Assembly (NCBI RefSeq): GCF_014904705.1
Contig: NZ_JACZCQ010000001.1
Span: 124,001-188,000 of the forward strand
Source of the DNA: Nisaea sediminum
GTDB taxonomy: Bacteria > Pseudomonadota > Alphaproteobacteria > Thalassobaculales > Thalassobaculaceae
Direction of reading: 5' to 3'
Length of the DNA stretch: 64,000 bases
Part shown: piece by piece, positions 17,160-25,344 of the stretch
Position numbering within the stretch: the stretch's first letter is position 1
How the letters are laid out: each line of letters starts with the position of its first letter
The notes under the pieces: generated by a model
The model's input: only the letters and a program-made list of their open reading frames with translations
Told to the model about the DNA's origin: nothing
Databases searched by the model: none
Program-made: the position numbers and the translations under genes

Positions 17160-17533
17160 ATCTGCTCATTTGAACGCGCTGTGAGCTCGCTTTTCGCGGG
17201 GGATAAAAAAAATCCGAGCCGTTCGAAAATTTTTGCGCTTGTCTAAAATTTGGCCCGAAATTTCGGGCAATTTTGACTATTCAATAAGTTACATAGATTT
17301 CTTCGATCAAGAGCCTGCGCAGAGCTGGTTCTCTGTAATAACTGAGTCGAGCTCTGTAATCATTCAGCAATAAATCAGACTATTTACCGTAACAACGCGT
17401 CGTTACAAAATACTCGCTTGAGAGGTCTTGACGCTTCCTATCAAGCAGCGGGGTCAGAGAGCAGATCTAATGGTTTGCTTGCCCTTGCTCTGCCTCTTTC
17501 CCCGCACCCCTTTTACTAGATAAGGAGTGCCAA
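17160..17533. other. AT-rich non-coding region with repeat motifs
   Basis: No convincing gene. The segment holds a 9-base direct repeat CTCTGTAAT at 17331 and 17352, a run of three CTGTAAT-like units at 11-base spacing starting at 17354, 17365 and 17376, and a near-palindrome GTAACAACGCGTCGTTAC (17389-17406). The composition is far more AT-rich than the genes around it. It is the likely control region for the small ORF at 17534 or for the phn genes. Confidence 0.5.
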
Positions 17534-17686
17534 ATGTCTAATATCGTCAGTCACAATGTGCAACAAAAATTGAACGAGCAGGAGCGTTCTCCGCCAAAGC
17601 CGCGTAGCTGGAAAGCTTGGCTTGATACTGTTCTGGAATGGAATCGCATAAAGCTTAAGCTCGGTTTTGGAATCGAGCGGAGCTAG
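17534..17686 (+). CDS. Putative 50-residue small protein
   Basis: An ATG ORF preceded by a strong ribosome site AAGGAG (17522-17527) at good spacing. The product is basic and tryptophan-containing: a polar N-terminal half, then SWKAWLDTVLEWNRIKLKLG, an amphipathic helix-like stretch. The size and Trp/Arg content recall DUF1127-type mini-proteins, but the DUF1127 core motif is absent. It stands alone in an AT-rich region, 360 bases before phnC. The coding call rests on the ribosome site and clean ORF only. Confidence 0.5.
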   Translation: MSNIVSHNVQQKLNEQERSPPKPRSWKAWLDTVLEWNRIKLKLGFGIERS

Positions 17687-17736
17687 TGGACTGAAGAAGC
17701 CATCAGGTAAAGATGCTCTATGATCGAAAGTGAACG

Positions 17737-17787
17737 GGTCAGCAGCCCTGGAAACGACCAATACCCCAGTGACCGGGGCTGTTGACC
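17737..17787 (+). other. Long stem-loop upstream of phnC
   Basis: Arms at 17737-17751 and 17773-17787 pair over 15 positions with only two G-U wobbles, around a 21-base loop. There is no good T-run after it, so it may be a structured leader or small RNA element rather than a terminator. It lies 50 bases after the small ORF and about 260 bases before phnC. Confidence 0.55.
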
Positions 17788-18048
17788 AATTTCCGGATTA
17801 ATTCGCGATCAGACATGGACGTCATGCGCTTGCCGGAGCACCAAATATCTTCGGCTTAGTCAAACCTGAGAGCATCTCCCTGCGGCCTGTGCAGAGGCGA
17901 GGGAGCCTCATCTTGAGATGACGCTCTTAAGACGCTTCGGTTTCAAATTGTGGGCTTTCGGTAACCTCCGAGTCCCGAAATTGTCATCGACCTGCGGCGT
18001 ACTGGTCAAACCTTCTGAGTAACGTCTCGGCCCTCGGGAAGGGGCCGT

Positions 18049-18909
18049 ATGTCACATACTCAGAACCAGCCAGCCATTCAGGTCCGGAACGTCTCCAAGA
18101 CTTTCGGGAACGGACGCCGCGCACTCGTGGACGTGTCTATCGAGATCGGCGCCGGAGAGATGGTGGCGCTGATTGGCGCCTCCGGTTCCGGCAAATCCAC
18201 GCTGATCCGCCACATCGCCGGTCTCGTCGTCGCCAACAGGGGCGAGGAGGGCGGTGCGATATCGGTGCTGGGCGAGCCGGTTCAGACCAATGGCAAACTT
18301 TCCCGCGACGTCGGTCATGTGCGCCGCCGGCTCGGCGTCATCTTCCAGCAGTTCAATCTGGTGCCGCGCCTGACCGTGCTGACCAATGTGCTCGCCGGCC
18401 GCCTTGGGCGGATGCCGAAATGGCGGGGCACGCTGATGCAGTTCTCCCATCCGGAAAAGCAGCGCGCGATGCAGGCGCTCTGCCGGGTCGGGATCGAGAT
18501 CACTGCGCGGCAGCGTGCCGCGACGCTCTCGGGCGGGCAGCAGCAGCGCGCGGCCATCGCCCGCTGTCTGGTGCAGGAATCCGAAGCGATTCTCGCCGAC
18601 GAGCCGATCGCCTCGCTCGACCCGGCCTCCGCCCGGCGGGTGATGGAGACCCTCTCCGACATCAATCGCAGCGAGGGGACCGCAGTCCTCGTCTCCCTGC
18701 ACCAGGTCGAATATGCCCGGCGCTACTGCAAGCGCACCATCGCGATGCGCGACGGGCGGGTGGTGTTCGACGGCCCGTCGCACGACCTGACCACCGACTT
18801 TCTCCGCGAGATCTACGGCGAGGCGAGCGAGGAACTCATCCTCCCCGATGCCGAGGATTTCGCGGCGGCCCATGAGCAGGCGGAACAGCGGCTCGTCGCT
18901 TCCGCCTGA
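18049..18909 (+). CDS. phnC: Phosphonate-type ABC transporter ATPase PhnC
   Basis: A 286-residue ATPase: Walker [10 protein letters not shown] near residues 44-52, Q-loop [12 protein letters not shown], signature LSGGQQQR, Walker [14 protein letters not shown] and the H-loop SLHQVEYA. The [18 protein letters not shown] stretch is diagnostic for PhnC. It is first in phnC-phnD-phnE and has the ribosome site GGGAAGGGG just before the ATG. The transporter imports phosphonates, phosphite or similar phosphorus compounds; no C-P lyase genes are nearby, so use of the imported substrate is encoded elsewhere. Confidence 0.92.
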   Translation: MSHTQNQPAIQVRNVSKTFGNGRRALVDVSIEIGAGEMVALIGASGSGKSTLIRHIAGLVVANRGEEGGAISVLGEPVQTNGKLSRDVGHVRRRLGVIFQQFNLVPRLTVLTNVLAGRLGRMPKWRGTLMQFSHPEKQRAMQALCRVGIEITARQRAATLSGGQQQRAAIARCLVQESEAILADEPIASLDPASARRVMETLSDINRSEGTAVLVSLHQVEYARRYCKRTIAMRDGRVVFDGPSHDLTTDFLREIYGEASEELILPDAEDFAAAHEQAEQRLVASA

Positions 18910-18943
18910 GATATGCCCCCAGCAGCCAAGAGGAGCTGATCCG

Positions 18944-19960
18944 ATGACCATCATGACCCGCCTGACCGCCGCCGCGGTGCTGGCAACCGGCCTCGCGACG
19001 AGCGCCGTTCCGGCCCTCGCCGACCGGGAAAATCCGAAAGAGATCAATTTCGGCATCATCGCCACCGAAAACAGCTCCGCCCAGCGCGAGAAATGGGGGC
19101 CGTTTCTGAAGGCGCTCGAGAGCTCTCTCGGTATGCCGGTGAAGCCGTTCTTCGCGGCCGACTATGCCGGCGTCATCGAGGCGATGCGTTTCGACAAGGT
19201 CGACATCGCCTGGTACGGCAATAAGTCGGGCATGGTCGCCGTCGACCGCGCCGGCGCCGAGATCTTCGCCCAGACGACCGAGTCCAACGGCGATCAGGGC
19301 TACTGGTCGGTGATGGTCACGCACAAGGATTCGGGCCTCAGCTACGAAGACGTCATGAAGTGCGACAAGACCCTGAATTTCGGCCTCGGCGATCCGAACT
19401 CCACCTCCGGATTTCTGGTGCCGTCTACCTTCGTCTTCGCCAAGGAGGGGGTGAACCCGAAGGACTGCTTCAAGACGGTGCGTAACGCCAATCACGAGAC
19501 CAACCTGATCTCCGTCGCGACCAAGCAGGTCGATGCGGCGGTCGCCTCTTCCGGCGGCCTCTACAAGCGTCTCAAGAAAGCCCGCCCGGAACTCTTCGCC
19601 GAGATCAAGGAGATCTGGCGCTCCCCGCTGATCGCCTCCGATCCGATGGCCTGGCGCCCGGAACTCGACAAGGATCTGAAGGCCAAGATCATGTCCTTCT
19701 TCATGACCTATGGCCGCCTCGGTAGCGACGCGGAAGTGGCGAATGCGCGCGAAGCGCTGGCGATGATCGATATGGGGCCGTTCGTGCCATCCTCGAACGC
19801 CCAGCTCTGGCCGTTCTACGAGATGGACCAGATCCGTCAGCGCATGTCGATCGAGGGCGACGAGACCATGTCCAAGTCCGAGAAGAAGGACAAGATCGCC
19901 GCGATCGACAAGAAGCTCGAGGTGATCCGCGCCGCGGCCGCCGCCCGCCCGCGCATGTAA
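18944..19960 (+). CDS. phnD: Phosphonate-type periplasmic binding protein PhnD
   Basis: A 338-residue protein with a signal peptide (cleavage after PALA, about residue 24) and the PhnD family features: NFGIIATENSSAQREKWGPFL, then FFAADYAGVIEAMRFDKVDIAWYGNKSG, the ligand-binding loop, and LGDPNSTSGFLVPS. The ATG at 18944 follows AGGAG by eight bases; the longer frame lacks a signal peptide at its start. It is 34 bases after phnC. Ligand residues suggest a phosphonate such as 2-aminoethylphosphonate, but specificity cannot be fixed from reading alone. Confidence 0.92.
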   Translation: MTIMTRLTAAAVLATGLATSAVPALADRENPKEINFGIIATENSSAQREKWGPFLKALESSLGMPVKPFFAADYAGVIEAMRFDKVDIAWYGNKSGMVAVDRAGAEIFAQTTESNGDQGYWSVMVTHKDSGLSYEDVMKCDKTLNFGLGDPNSTSGFLVPSTFVFAKEGVNPKDCFKTVRNANHETNLISVATKQVDAAVASSGGLYKRLKKARPELFAEIKEIWRSPLIASDPMAWRPELDKDLKAKIMSFFMTYGRLGSDAEVANAREALAMIDMGPFVPSSNAQLWPFYEMDQIRQRMSIEGDETMSKSEKKDKIAAIDKKLEVIRAAAAARPRM

Positions 19961-19996
19961 TCCGGCCGGCCCAGGTCGCTTCCGGGCCGTTCAACG

Positions 19997-20026
19997 GCGG
20001 GGGCCATCGGCCCCCGCATTCTTTTC
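19997..20026 (+). terminator. Hairpin with T-rich tail between phnD and phnE
   Basis: Nine-base arms GCGGGGGCC (19997-20005) and GGCCCCCGC (20009-20017) around ATC, followed by ATTCTTTTC. It looks like an intrinsic terminator inside the operon and would lower phnE expression relative to the abundant binding protein. Confidence 0.7.
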
Positions 20027-20038
20027 AGGAGCCAGATC

Positions 20039-20959
20039 ATGACAGACCTCGCCGTAGCTACAGGCGCCGCGCCCCGGCTCGAAGGGATCGAAGTCCCGGG
20101 CCGCACCCGCCAGGAACAGGTTTTCGACTGGCTCCTCCGCGGCGCATTCGTGGTCATGCTGGTCTGGAGCTTCGTGCCGGCGGACATGCATCGCATCGGC
20201 GAGGTCCTCACCGGCGGCGGCAATATGGCGATGCTGCTGGGCGACTTCTTCGAGCCGAATTTCCGCTATTGGCGGACCTATCTGGATCTGATGCTGGAGA
20301 CCGTACAGATGGCGGTCTGGGGTTCTTTCCTCTCCGTCCTGCTCGCGGTGCCGTTCGGCCTGATGTCCTCTGCCAATCTGGTGCCGGCCTGGCTGCATTT
20401 CCCCGTGCGCCGCCTGATGGACGCCTTCCGGGCGATCAACGAACTGGTCTTCGCACTGATCTTCGTCGCCGCCGTCGGTCTCGGCCCGCTCGCGGGCGTG
20501 CTGGCGCTGACGATCCACACCACGGGCACGCTGGCAAAGCTGTTTTCGGAAGCGGTTGAGGCGATCGATCCGCGGCCGGTCGAGGGCATTCGCGCGACCG
20601 GATCTTCCCGGTTGCAGGAGATCATCTACGGCGTCATCCCGCAGGTGCTGCCGCTCTGGATCTCGTTCTCGCTCTATCGCTTCGAGGCCAACGTGCGTTC
20701 GGCAACGGTGCTCGGGATCGTCGGGGCCGGCGGCATCGGGATGTCGCTTTCTGAAGCGCTGCGCGGCTTCGATTATGCGGCCGGTGCAGCGATCCTGCTG
20801 ATCATCCTGCTGACCGTCTCGCTGTTCGACATTTTCGGCGCGCGGCTGCGCAAGGTGGTGATCGACGGCGAGGAGCATATCCGGTTCGCCGGTTATCTCG
20901 CCTTCCTGGTGGCGATCATTGTAGGGATTGAAATTGTGCTGAGAACAGGACCGATCTGA
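20039..20959 (+). CDS. phnE: Phosphonate-type ABC transporter permease PhnE
   Basis: A 306-residue permease with about six membrane segments. The conserved [35 protein letters not shown] loop at roughly 175-210 is the PhnE form of the ATPase-contact motif, and [15 protein letters not shown] follows. A ribosome site AGGAG precedes the ATG at 20039. Only one permease gene is present, so it should act as a homodimer, as in several PhnCDE systems that encode a single PhnE. Confidence 0.92.
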   Translation: MTDLAVATGAAPRLEGIEVPGRTRQEQVFDWLLRGAFVVMLVWSFVPADMHRIGEVLTGGGNMAMLLGDFFEPNFRYWRTYLDLMLETVQMAVWGSFLSVLLAVPFGLMSSANLVPAWLHFPVRRLMDAFRAINELVFALIFVAAVGLGPLAGVLALTIHTTGTLAKLFSEAVEAIDPRPVEGIRATGSSRLQEIIYGVIPQVLPLWISFSLYRFEANVRSATVLGIVGAGGIGMSLSEALRGFDYAAGAAILLIILLTVSLFDIFGARLRKVVIDGEEHIRFAGYLAFLVAIIVGIEIVLRTGPI

Positions 20960-21022
20960 CCAAAGGTCAGTCCGAATAATTCGCTACTTTTGCGAGTCTG
21001 GGTGCGAAGAGTGGAGCGACGC

Positions 21023-21112
21023 TCAGTTTTCCCGGATACCCCGGCCGAGAAGAATTCCGCCAACCACGGCGATAGCGCACCACGTCACGAGCACAATCGA
21101 AACGGTAGTCAT
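21023..21112 (-). CDS. 29-residue membrane mini-protein
   Basis: A very short ORF with a near-perfect ribosome site TAGGAGGCGG seven bases before the ATG at 21112. The product starts MTTVSIVLVTWCAIAVVGG and ends in a short polar tail LGRGIREN: a single membrane helix with basic residues at the C-terminal end, so a small inner-membrane protein. It is isolated between phnE and a convergent CMD gene. The space around it (20960-21248) holds no other gene. The family is unknown. Confidence 0.6.
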   Translation of the reverse strand: MTTVSIVLVTWCAIAVVGGILLGRGIREN

Positions 21113-21248
21113 TATCCGCCTCCTATCCAATGGTGACAGGATAGCGATCATCTCATGTTAACGCAATGTTAACCACGTTCGAAATTCAAAAAATAATTTA
21201 GCGACTGTTTCGCGTGAATCTCGAAAGTTGTGCGTTAGGTCGCGGAAC

Positions 21249-21797
21249 TCAGTCGAGTTCCGCGACCTGGTCGCCTTCCAGCGGTACGTTGAAGGCGTTG
21301 ATCGTCATCGAGATCAGTGTGTAGTAGCCGAGCACGCCGACGAGATCGATCAACCGCTTCTGTCCCAGAACCTTCATCGCCTCGGCATAGAGTGCATCAC
21401 CGATCCTGTGGGTCTCGTGCAGGGCTTTCGAAACGTCGTAGACGACCCGCTCGTCCTCCTTCTCGAAAGGCGGCGTGCGGCGGTCCCGGATCGCATCGAG
21501 GACCGCCTCCGAGATCCCCGCCTTCAGGGCGAAGGGCTTGTGCACCGACCATTCGAACTGGGCGCCCCAGAAGCGCCCCGTCACCATGATCGCCAGTTCC
21601 GAGAGGCGCGGTTCGAGCGAGCTGTCGAAGCGGGCGAACTGACCGAGCTGCTGCGCCTTGTCGGCCAGCGCCGGACTGTGCAGCCAGACTTTCAGCGGGC
21701 CTTCCACCTTGCCGCGCGGGCCGTTGACGATGGCATCGTGGATGGCGCGCTGTGCGGCATCCATCTCTTCGGGCTTGAGGGCGGGGACTCGGGTCAT
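21249..21797 (-). CDS. Carboxymuconolactone decarboxylase family protein
   Basis: A 182-residue all-helical protein of the CMD/AhpD-like superfamily, with the helix pairs LSELAIMVTGRFWGAQFEWSVH and RLIDLVGVLGYYTLISMTINAFNV. The AhpD catalytic CxxC is absent: the corresponding region has EWSVH, as in CMD-type members. The start at 21797 has TGAGGAGCGAG upstream, while the longer frame does not. It is 10 bases downstream of a GST gene on the same strand, so they are likely cotranscribed. The substrate is not known. Confidence 0.82.
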   Translation of the reverse strand: MTRVPALKPEEMDAAQRAIHDAIVNGPRGKVEGPLKVWLHSPALADKAQQLGQFARFDSSLEPRLSELAIMVTGRFWGAQFEWSVHKPFALKAGISEAVLDAIRDRRTPPFEKEDERVVYDVSKALHETHRIGDALYAEAMKVLGQKRLIDLVGVLGYYTLISMTINAFNVPLEGDQVAELD

Positions 21798-21807
21798 CTC
21801 TCGCTCC

Positions 21808-22512
21808 TCAAGCGGCGTCGGCGCAGGGCTTTTCCTTGCGGGCGGCGCCGTCATGGGCGTCGAGCAGGCGTTCGCGCCAGGCCCAGAGCGGATCGCTCTC
21901 GGGAAGCAGTTCGAAGGAGCTGGAGATCCGCGCCCACATCAGGCTGCCGAAGAGAGCGTAATCCGCGTAGCTCGGACCGGTGCCGCCGATATAGGGCTGT
22001 TTCTCGATTACCGCGCGGGCCGGCGCCAGGGCCTTATGCAGGTTGGGCAGGCGTTCCTCGCGGCCCTTCTGCACCTCTTCCAGGGACTTGCCGAAGCGGG
22101 CTTCCCGGGATTCCTTGAAATAGGCTTTGTCGCGCTCGTCGCAGGCGAGATAGACGTCGTGGACGATGAGGCCGGCGATCAGCGGGTTGATCGCCCGGTT
22201 GGCCCACTCGTTGACGAACATTGCCGCACCGCGGCCGGCCTCGCCGCCGAAGAGGCTGGGGCGGTCGGCGTAATTGTCTTCCAGATAACAGGCGATGTCC
22301 CAGCTGTCGCAGACGACCGTGTCGGCGTCCTGCAGCACCGGGACCAGCTTCTGGCCGCTGAACTCGAGCTTCTCCTTCTCGCCGAAGCGCACATGCTCCA
22401 CCGTCGCGCCGGCCTCGAGACCCTTGTGCGCGAGGGCCATGCGGGCGCGCCAGCCGAACGGGCTGAAACGGGCGCCGTTCTTCGCGGACAGATCGTAGAA
22501 TGTGATGGCCAT
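21808..22512 (-). CDS. Glutathione S-transferase, beta-etherase-like
   Basis: A 234-residue GST. The N-terminal thioredoxin-like domain runs ITFYDLSAKNGARFSPFGWRARMAL with the catalytic-region serine near residue 17, then QKLVPVLQDADTVVCDSWDIACYLE containing the cis-Pro and the ESxxI-like motif. The C-terminal helical domain includes the SYADYALFGSLMW capping motif. The N-terminal layout resembles LigE/LigF-type beta-etherase GSTs and maleylacetoacetate isomerase-like proteins. A ribosome site GGAGG precedes the ATG. It likely shares a transcript with the CMD gene. Confidence 0.85.
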   Translation of the reverse strand: MAITFYDLSAKNGARFSPFGWRARMALAHKGLEAGATVEHVRFGEKEKLEFSGQKLVPVLQDADTVVCDSWDIACYLEDNYADRPSLFGGEAGRGAAMFVNEWANRAINPLIAGLIVHDVYLACDERDKAYFKESREARFGKSLEEVQKGREERLPNLHKALAPARAVIEKQPYIGGTGPSYADYALFGSLMWARISSSFELLPESDPLWAWRERLLDAHDGAARKEKPCADAA

Positions 22513-22587
22513 GTCGAGGCTTCCTCCGTGCGGATATTTGCTTGTTGTCGCGGCGGATCTTGCCCCGGCTGGAACAGGGCAACAAGG

Positions 22588-23391
22588 TCAGAAGAGGGAA
22601 TGCAGCCCTCGTTCGGCGGCACGGGTCTCGATTTCCTCGATTTCCACGTAATCGTGATCGCAAAGGAGCGCGACGTCTTCGATGAGGAGCGCCTTTCGTG
22701 CTGCTGCCGCATCGGGGTCAGCGGCGGCGCGGGCAAGTCCCCGGCGCATCTTTGCAAGGATCGCTGGATCCGTCGCGGCCGGGACCGCATAGGGCAGGCC
22801 GGGGGCGTCAGGTGTCCGTGCCAGCACTTCGACTTCCGTACATTCCTCCGGCGCATGTTTCCGCAGCAAGGCCCAGGTGACGCAGTCGATCGAAGCGGTG
22901 TCGGCCTCTCCGGACGCAACCAGTGCGATACTCATCCGATGCCCGCCGCTCCGGATCGCATCGCCGAAGAATCCGGGCCCGGCGCCGTGTTCGGCGAGCA
23001 GTGCACGGAAGGCGCTGACCCCTGACTGCGAACAGGCATTGTTATAGGCGAGGCGTTGTCCCCTGAGCGCGCCGAGAGAACCGATGCCGGCGCCGCGCTG
23101 CACGATGACGACGCTCCTGTAGCGCGGACCGGTGCAGCCTTCGGCGGCATAGCACGGCGTGCCGACGACCGTGAGGCTCTCGCTGTGGAACCTGCGCAGC
23201 GGATAGCCGCAGATCTGCGTAAAGAAGAGGTCCGGCCGCGACCAGGCCTCGCTCTCCTCGGCGAAGCGGGTGCGTCTGGACGGAACGCCGACGATCCCTT
23301 CGGCCTCGAACGCGCGGGCGAGGGCGACCCACCATGCGTCGGTCGCCTCCCGGATCTCGGGAAGGTCGTACATGTCGAGGGAAGCGATCAT
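22588..23391 (-). CDS. PhnD-like phosphate/phosphonate-binding protein without signal peptide
   Basis: A 267-residue PhnD-superfamily protein. It starts MIASLDMYDLPEI, directly with the first core strand, and shows no signal peptide. Conserved pieces are RPDLFFTQICGYPL, LRGQRLAYNNACSQSGVSAFR and VASGEADTASIDCVTW. Its ATG overlaps the stop of the HTH gene in ATGA. A cytoplasmic binding protein coupled to a regulator suggests ligand sensing rather than transport. Alternatively the true export signal has been lost. The frame offers no upstream start that would add one. Confidence 0.75.
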   Translation of the reverse strand: MIASLDMYDLPEIREATDAWWVALARAFEAEGIVGVPSRRTRFAEESEAWSRPDLFFTQICGYPLRRFHSESLTVVGTPCYAAEGCTGPRYRSVVIVQRGAGIGSLGALRGQRLAYNNACSQSGVSAFRALLAEHGAGPGFFGDAIRSGGHRMSIALVASGEADTASIDCVTWALLRKHAPEECTEVEVLARTPDAPGLPYAVPAATDPAILAKMRRGLARAAADPDAAAARKALLIEDVALLCDHDYVEIEEIETRAAERGLHSLF

Positions 23392-24251
23392 TCGGCTTTG
23401 CCTTCGGAAAACGTCCGGATCAGTCCGCGGATATAGTCCGGCAGGGCGTGACTCTGTACGACGGCGTCCCGGATCAGCTGGTCGAAATGGCGGGTCAGGG
23501 TGCGGATATGCTCCGTCGTGTTGAAGACGAAGAAGCTCTGCCCGAGATAGAGCGAGGCGCGCAGCGGTCCGAAGATCGTCAGCGGCGCGGAATAGACCCT
23601 GCGGCCGTCGAAAAGATAGATCCGCATGCTCGGATAGAGCTCCTCATGCAGCCGGAGAACATGCTCGAGCTGAGCGAGGCGAAGGTCATCCGAAAGGTCG
23701 TGCCAGATCCCGGCGCCGGCGGCGAAATCGTCGAGTGCCTGACGCGACATGCAAATCTCGATGTCGGTCTCCGGCCGCCTGGTATAGGCGAGCCGGTCCT
23801 GGGTGCGTTCGATGGCGCTCTCGCGCTCGAAGGCTTCGGTCGCGCCGTGCTCGTAGGCGGCGACCTCCGGCGTCTTCACCTGGTCGGGGAGGTTGGATGG
23901 GACGTACCGGATCTTGTAGCCGACGGCCTCGGCGTGCCACTCCGCGATATTACGGTCCGCCGCGGCGCGCGAGGCTTCGGTGATATGGAGCGAGCGCTGC
24001 AGGATCTCGGCGCCGAGCTGTTCCTGTTGGGTCAGCCCGAGCAGCCAGTCGAGGCTGACCTGCAGGGAGGCGGCGATGGCGGCCACCGTATCGGCACGCG
24101 GAAGCCGGTCATTTTCCGCCGAAAGCAGTTGCGACAGCGTGGAGCGGTCGACGCCGATGCGCTTCGCCAGCCCGGACCGGTTCACCCCGGCCCGCTCCAT
24201 GCTTTCGGCAAGCCGGGTGCGGAAGATCTCTACGGTGTCTCGACGGTCCAA
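23388..24251 (-). CDS. HTH (Xre-type) transcriptional regulator with C-terminal ligand-like domain
   Basis: A 287-residue protein with an N-terminal Xre helix-turn-helix (about 8-70: AGVNRSGLAKRIGVDRSTLSQLLSAE) and a C-terminal region of about 200 residues without a known motif, containing a possible sensing domain (SMRIYLFDGRRVYSAPLTIFG). The only usable start is TTG at 24251, since an in-frame stop lies upstream before any ATG. It is coupled to the PhnD-like gene. The intergenic region to the divergent desaturase holds two GGCAAAAAT copies (24263 and 24322) that could be binding sites. Confidence 0.8.
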   Translation of the reverse strand: MDRRDTVEIFRTRLAESMERAGVNRSGLAKRIGVDRSTLSQLLSAENDRLPRADTVAAIAASLQVSLDWLLGLTQQEQLGAEILQRSLHITEASRAAADRNIAEWHAEAVGYKIRYVPSNLPDQVKTPEVAAYEHGATEAFERESAIERTQDRLAYTRRPETDIEICMSRQALDDFAAGAGIWHDLSDDLRLAQLEHVLRLHEELYPSMRIYLFDGRRVYSAPLTIFGPLRASLYLGQSFFVFNTTEHIRTLTRHFDQLIRDAVVQSHALPDYIRGLIRTFSEGKAE

Positions 24252-24380
24252 GGGCGGCTCAAGGCAAAAATTCAGCGATGTTGGAAATTATCACCATAAG
24301 AAGTGACTAATCAACAAATGAGGCAAAAATAGCGCAAACGCCCGTTGTTGCGGTGCGGTGCACGGGCCTAGCGTGGCCGC

Positions 24381-25334
24381 ATGCTTGAAAGATCCTTGAA
24401 CAGATTGCCTCTCGAAGGAAACGTAACGGCCCGGTGTCTGGGGGGCGAGAGGCGTCCCGTTGCTCCTGTCGAGTGGCCGACCCTCCTCCTCTGGCTTCTC
24501 ATTCACGGTCTCTTCGCGGCCGTGACCTACTGGCATGCGGATATGCCGGAATGGCTTCTCCCGCTCGCTGGAGCGCCTCTCGTTGCCTGGCATGCGAGTT
24601 ACCAGCACGAAGCGATCCACGGCCATCCGACGCGGATCGGCTGGCTCAATGCCACGCTTGCGGGCCTGCCGCTCATGCTCTGGGTGCCTTACGGGATTTA
24701 CCGCGACAGTCATCTGAAGCATCACGAGAACGAGTTTCTTACCGACCCGATCGAGGATCCCGAGTCGTTTTACGCATCGCGCGGGCAGTGGGCGCTTTAT
24801 TCGACGCCGCGTCGTCTCCTGCATCGCGCGGTGAACACGCTCGCGGGAAGGCTGGTGATCGGGCCGCTGTTCGTCGGCGCGCTCTTCCTTTGCCGCGAAG
24901 CGATGGCCTTTCTACGCGGCAGAGGACGCTGGAAGGCATGGGGACTGCATGTCGCCGGCGTCGCAGTCCTGCTCGTCTGGCTCCTGCTGGTCTGCGGGAT
25001 GCCGCTCTGGACCTACATCCTCTGCTTCGCCTATCCGGGCACCGGGCTCCTGCTGCTGCGTTCCTTCGCCGAACATCACGCGGCGCGCGAGCCGGAAGGC
25101 CGGACCGCGATCGTGGAGGCGGAAAAGCCGTTCGCGCTGCTGTTCCTGAACAACAATCTGCATGTCGCGCATCACACCAGGCCGGGAATGCCCTGGTACC
25201 GCCTGCCGGAATACGAGGTGGTCCGGCGCCTGGGCGCCTCCACTGCGGGCGAACGTGTCTATCGGGGATATCGAGAGATTGCCCGGCGCTGGCTCTTCCG
25301 GGTGAAGGAAAGCCCGGTGCATCCCTACCGTTGA
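24381..25334 (+). CDS. Membrane fatty acid desaturase family protein
   Basis: A 317-residue membrane protein with the three histidine clusters of the desaturase/hydroxylase superfamily: QHEAIHGH (about 75-82), SHLKHHEN (about 110-117) and HVAHH (about 260-264), interspersed with hydrophobic segments. The di-iron site is therefore complete. It would introduce a double bond or hydroxyl group into an acyl chain or another lipid at the inner membrane. It is transcribed divergently from the HTH gene and ends 10 bases before the convergent MttB homologue. Confidence 0.85.
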   Translation: MLERSLNRLPLEGNVTARCLGGERRPVAPVEWPTLLLWLLIHGLFAAVTYWHADMPEWLLPLAGAPLVAWHASYQHEAIHGHPTRIGWLNATLAGLPLMLWVPYGIYRDSHLKHHENEFLTDPIEDPESFYASRGQWALYSTPRRLLHRAVNTLAGRLVIGPLFVGALFLCREAMAFLRGRGRWKAWGLHVAGVAVLLVWLLLVCGMPLWTYILCFAYPGTGLLLLRSFAEHHAAREPEGRTAIVEAEKPFALLFLNNNLHVAHHTRPGMPWYRLPEYEVVRRLGASTAGERVYRGYREIARRWLFRVKESPVHPYR

Positions 25335-25344
25335 ACGCTCGCGC

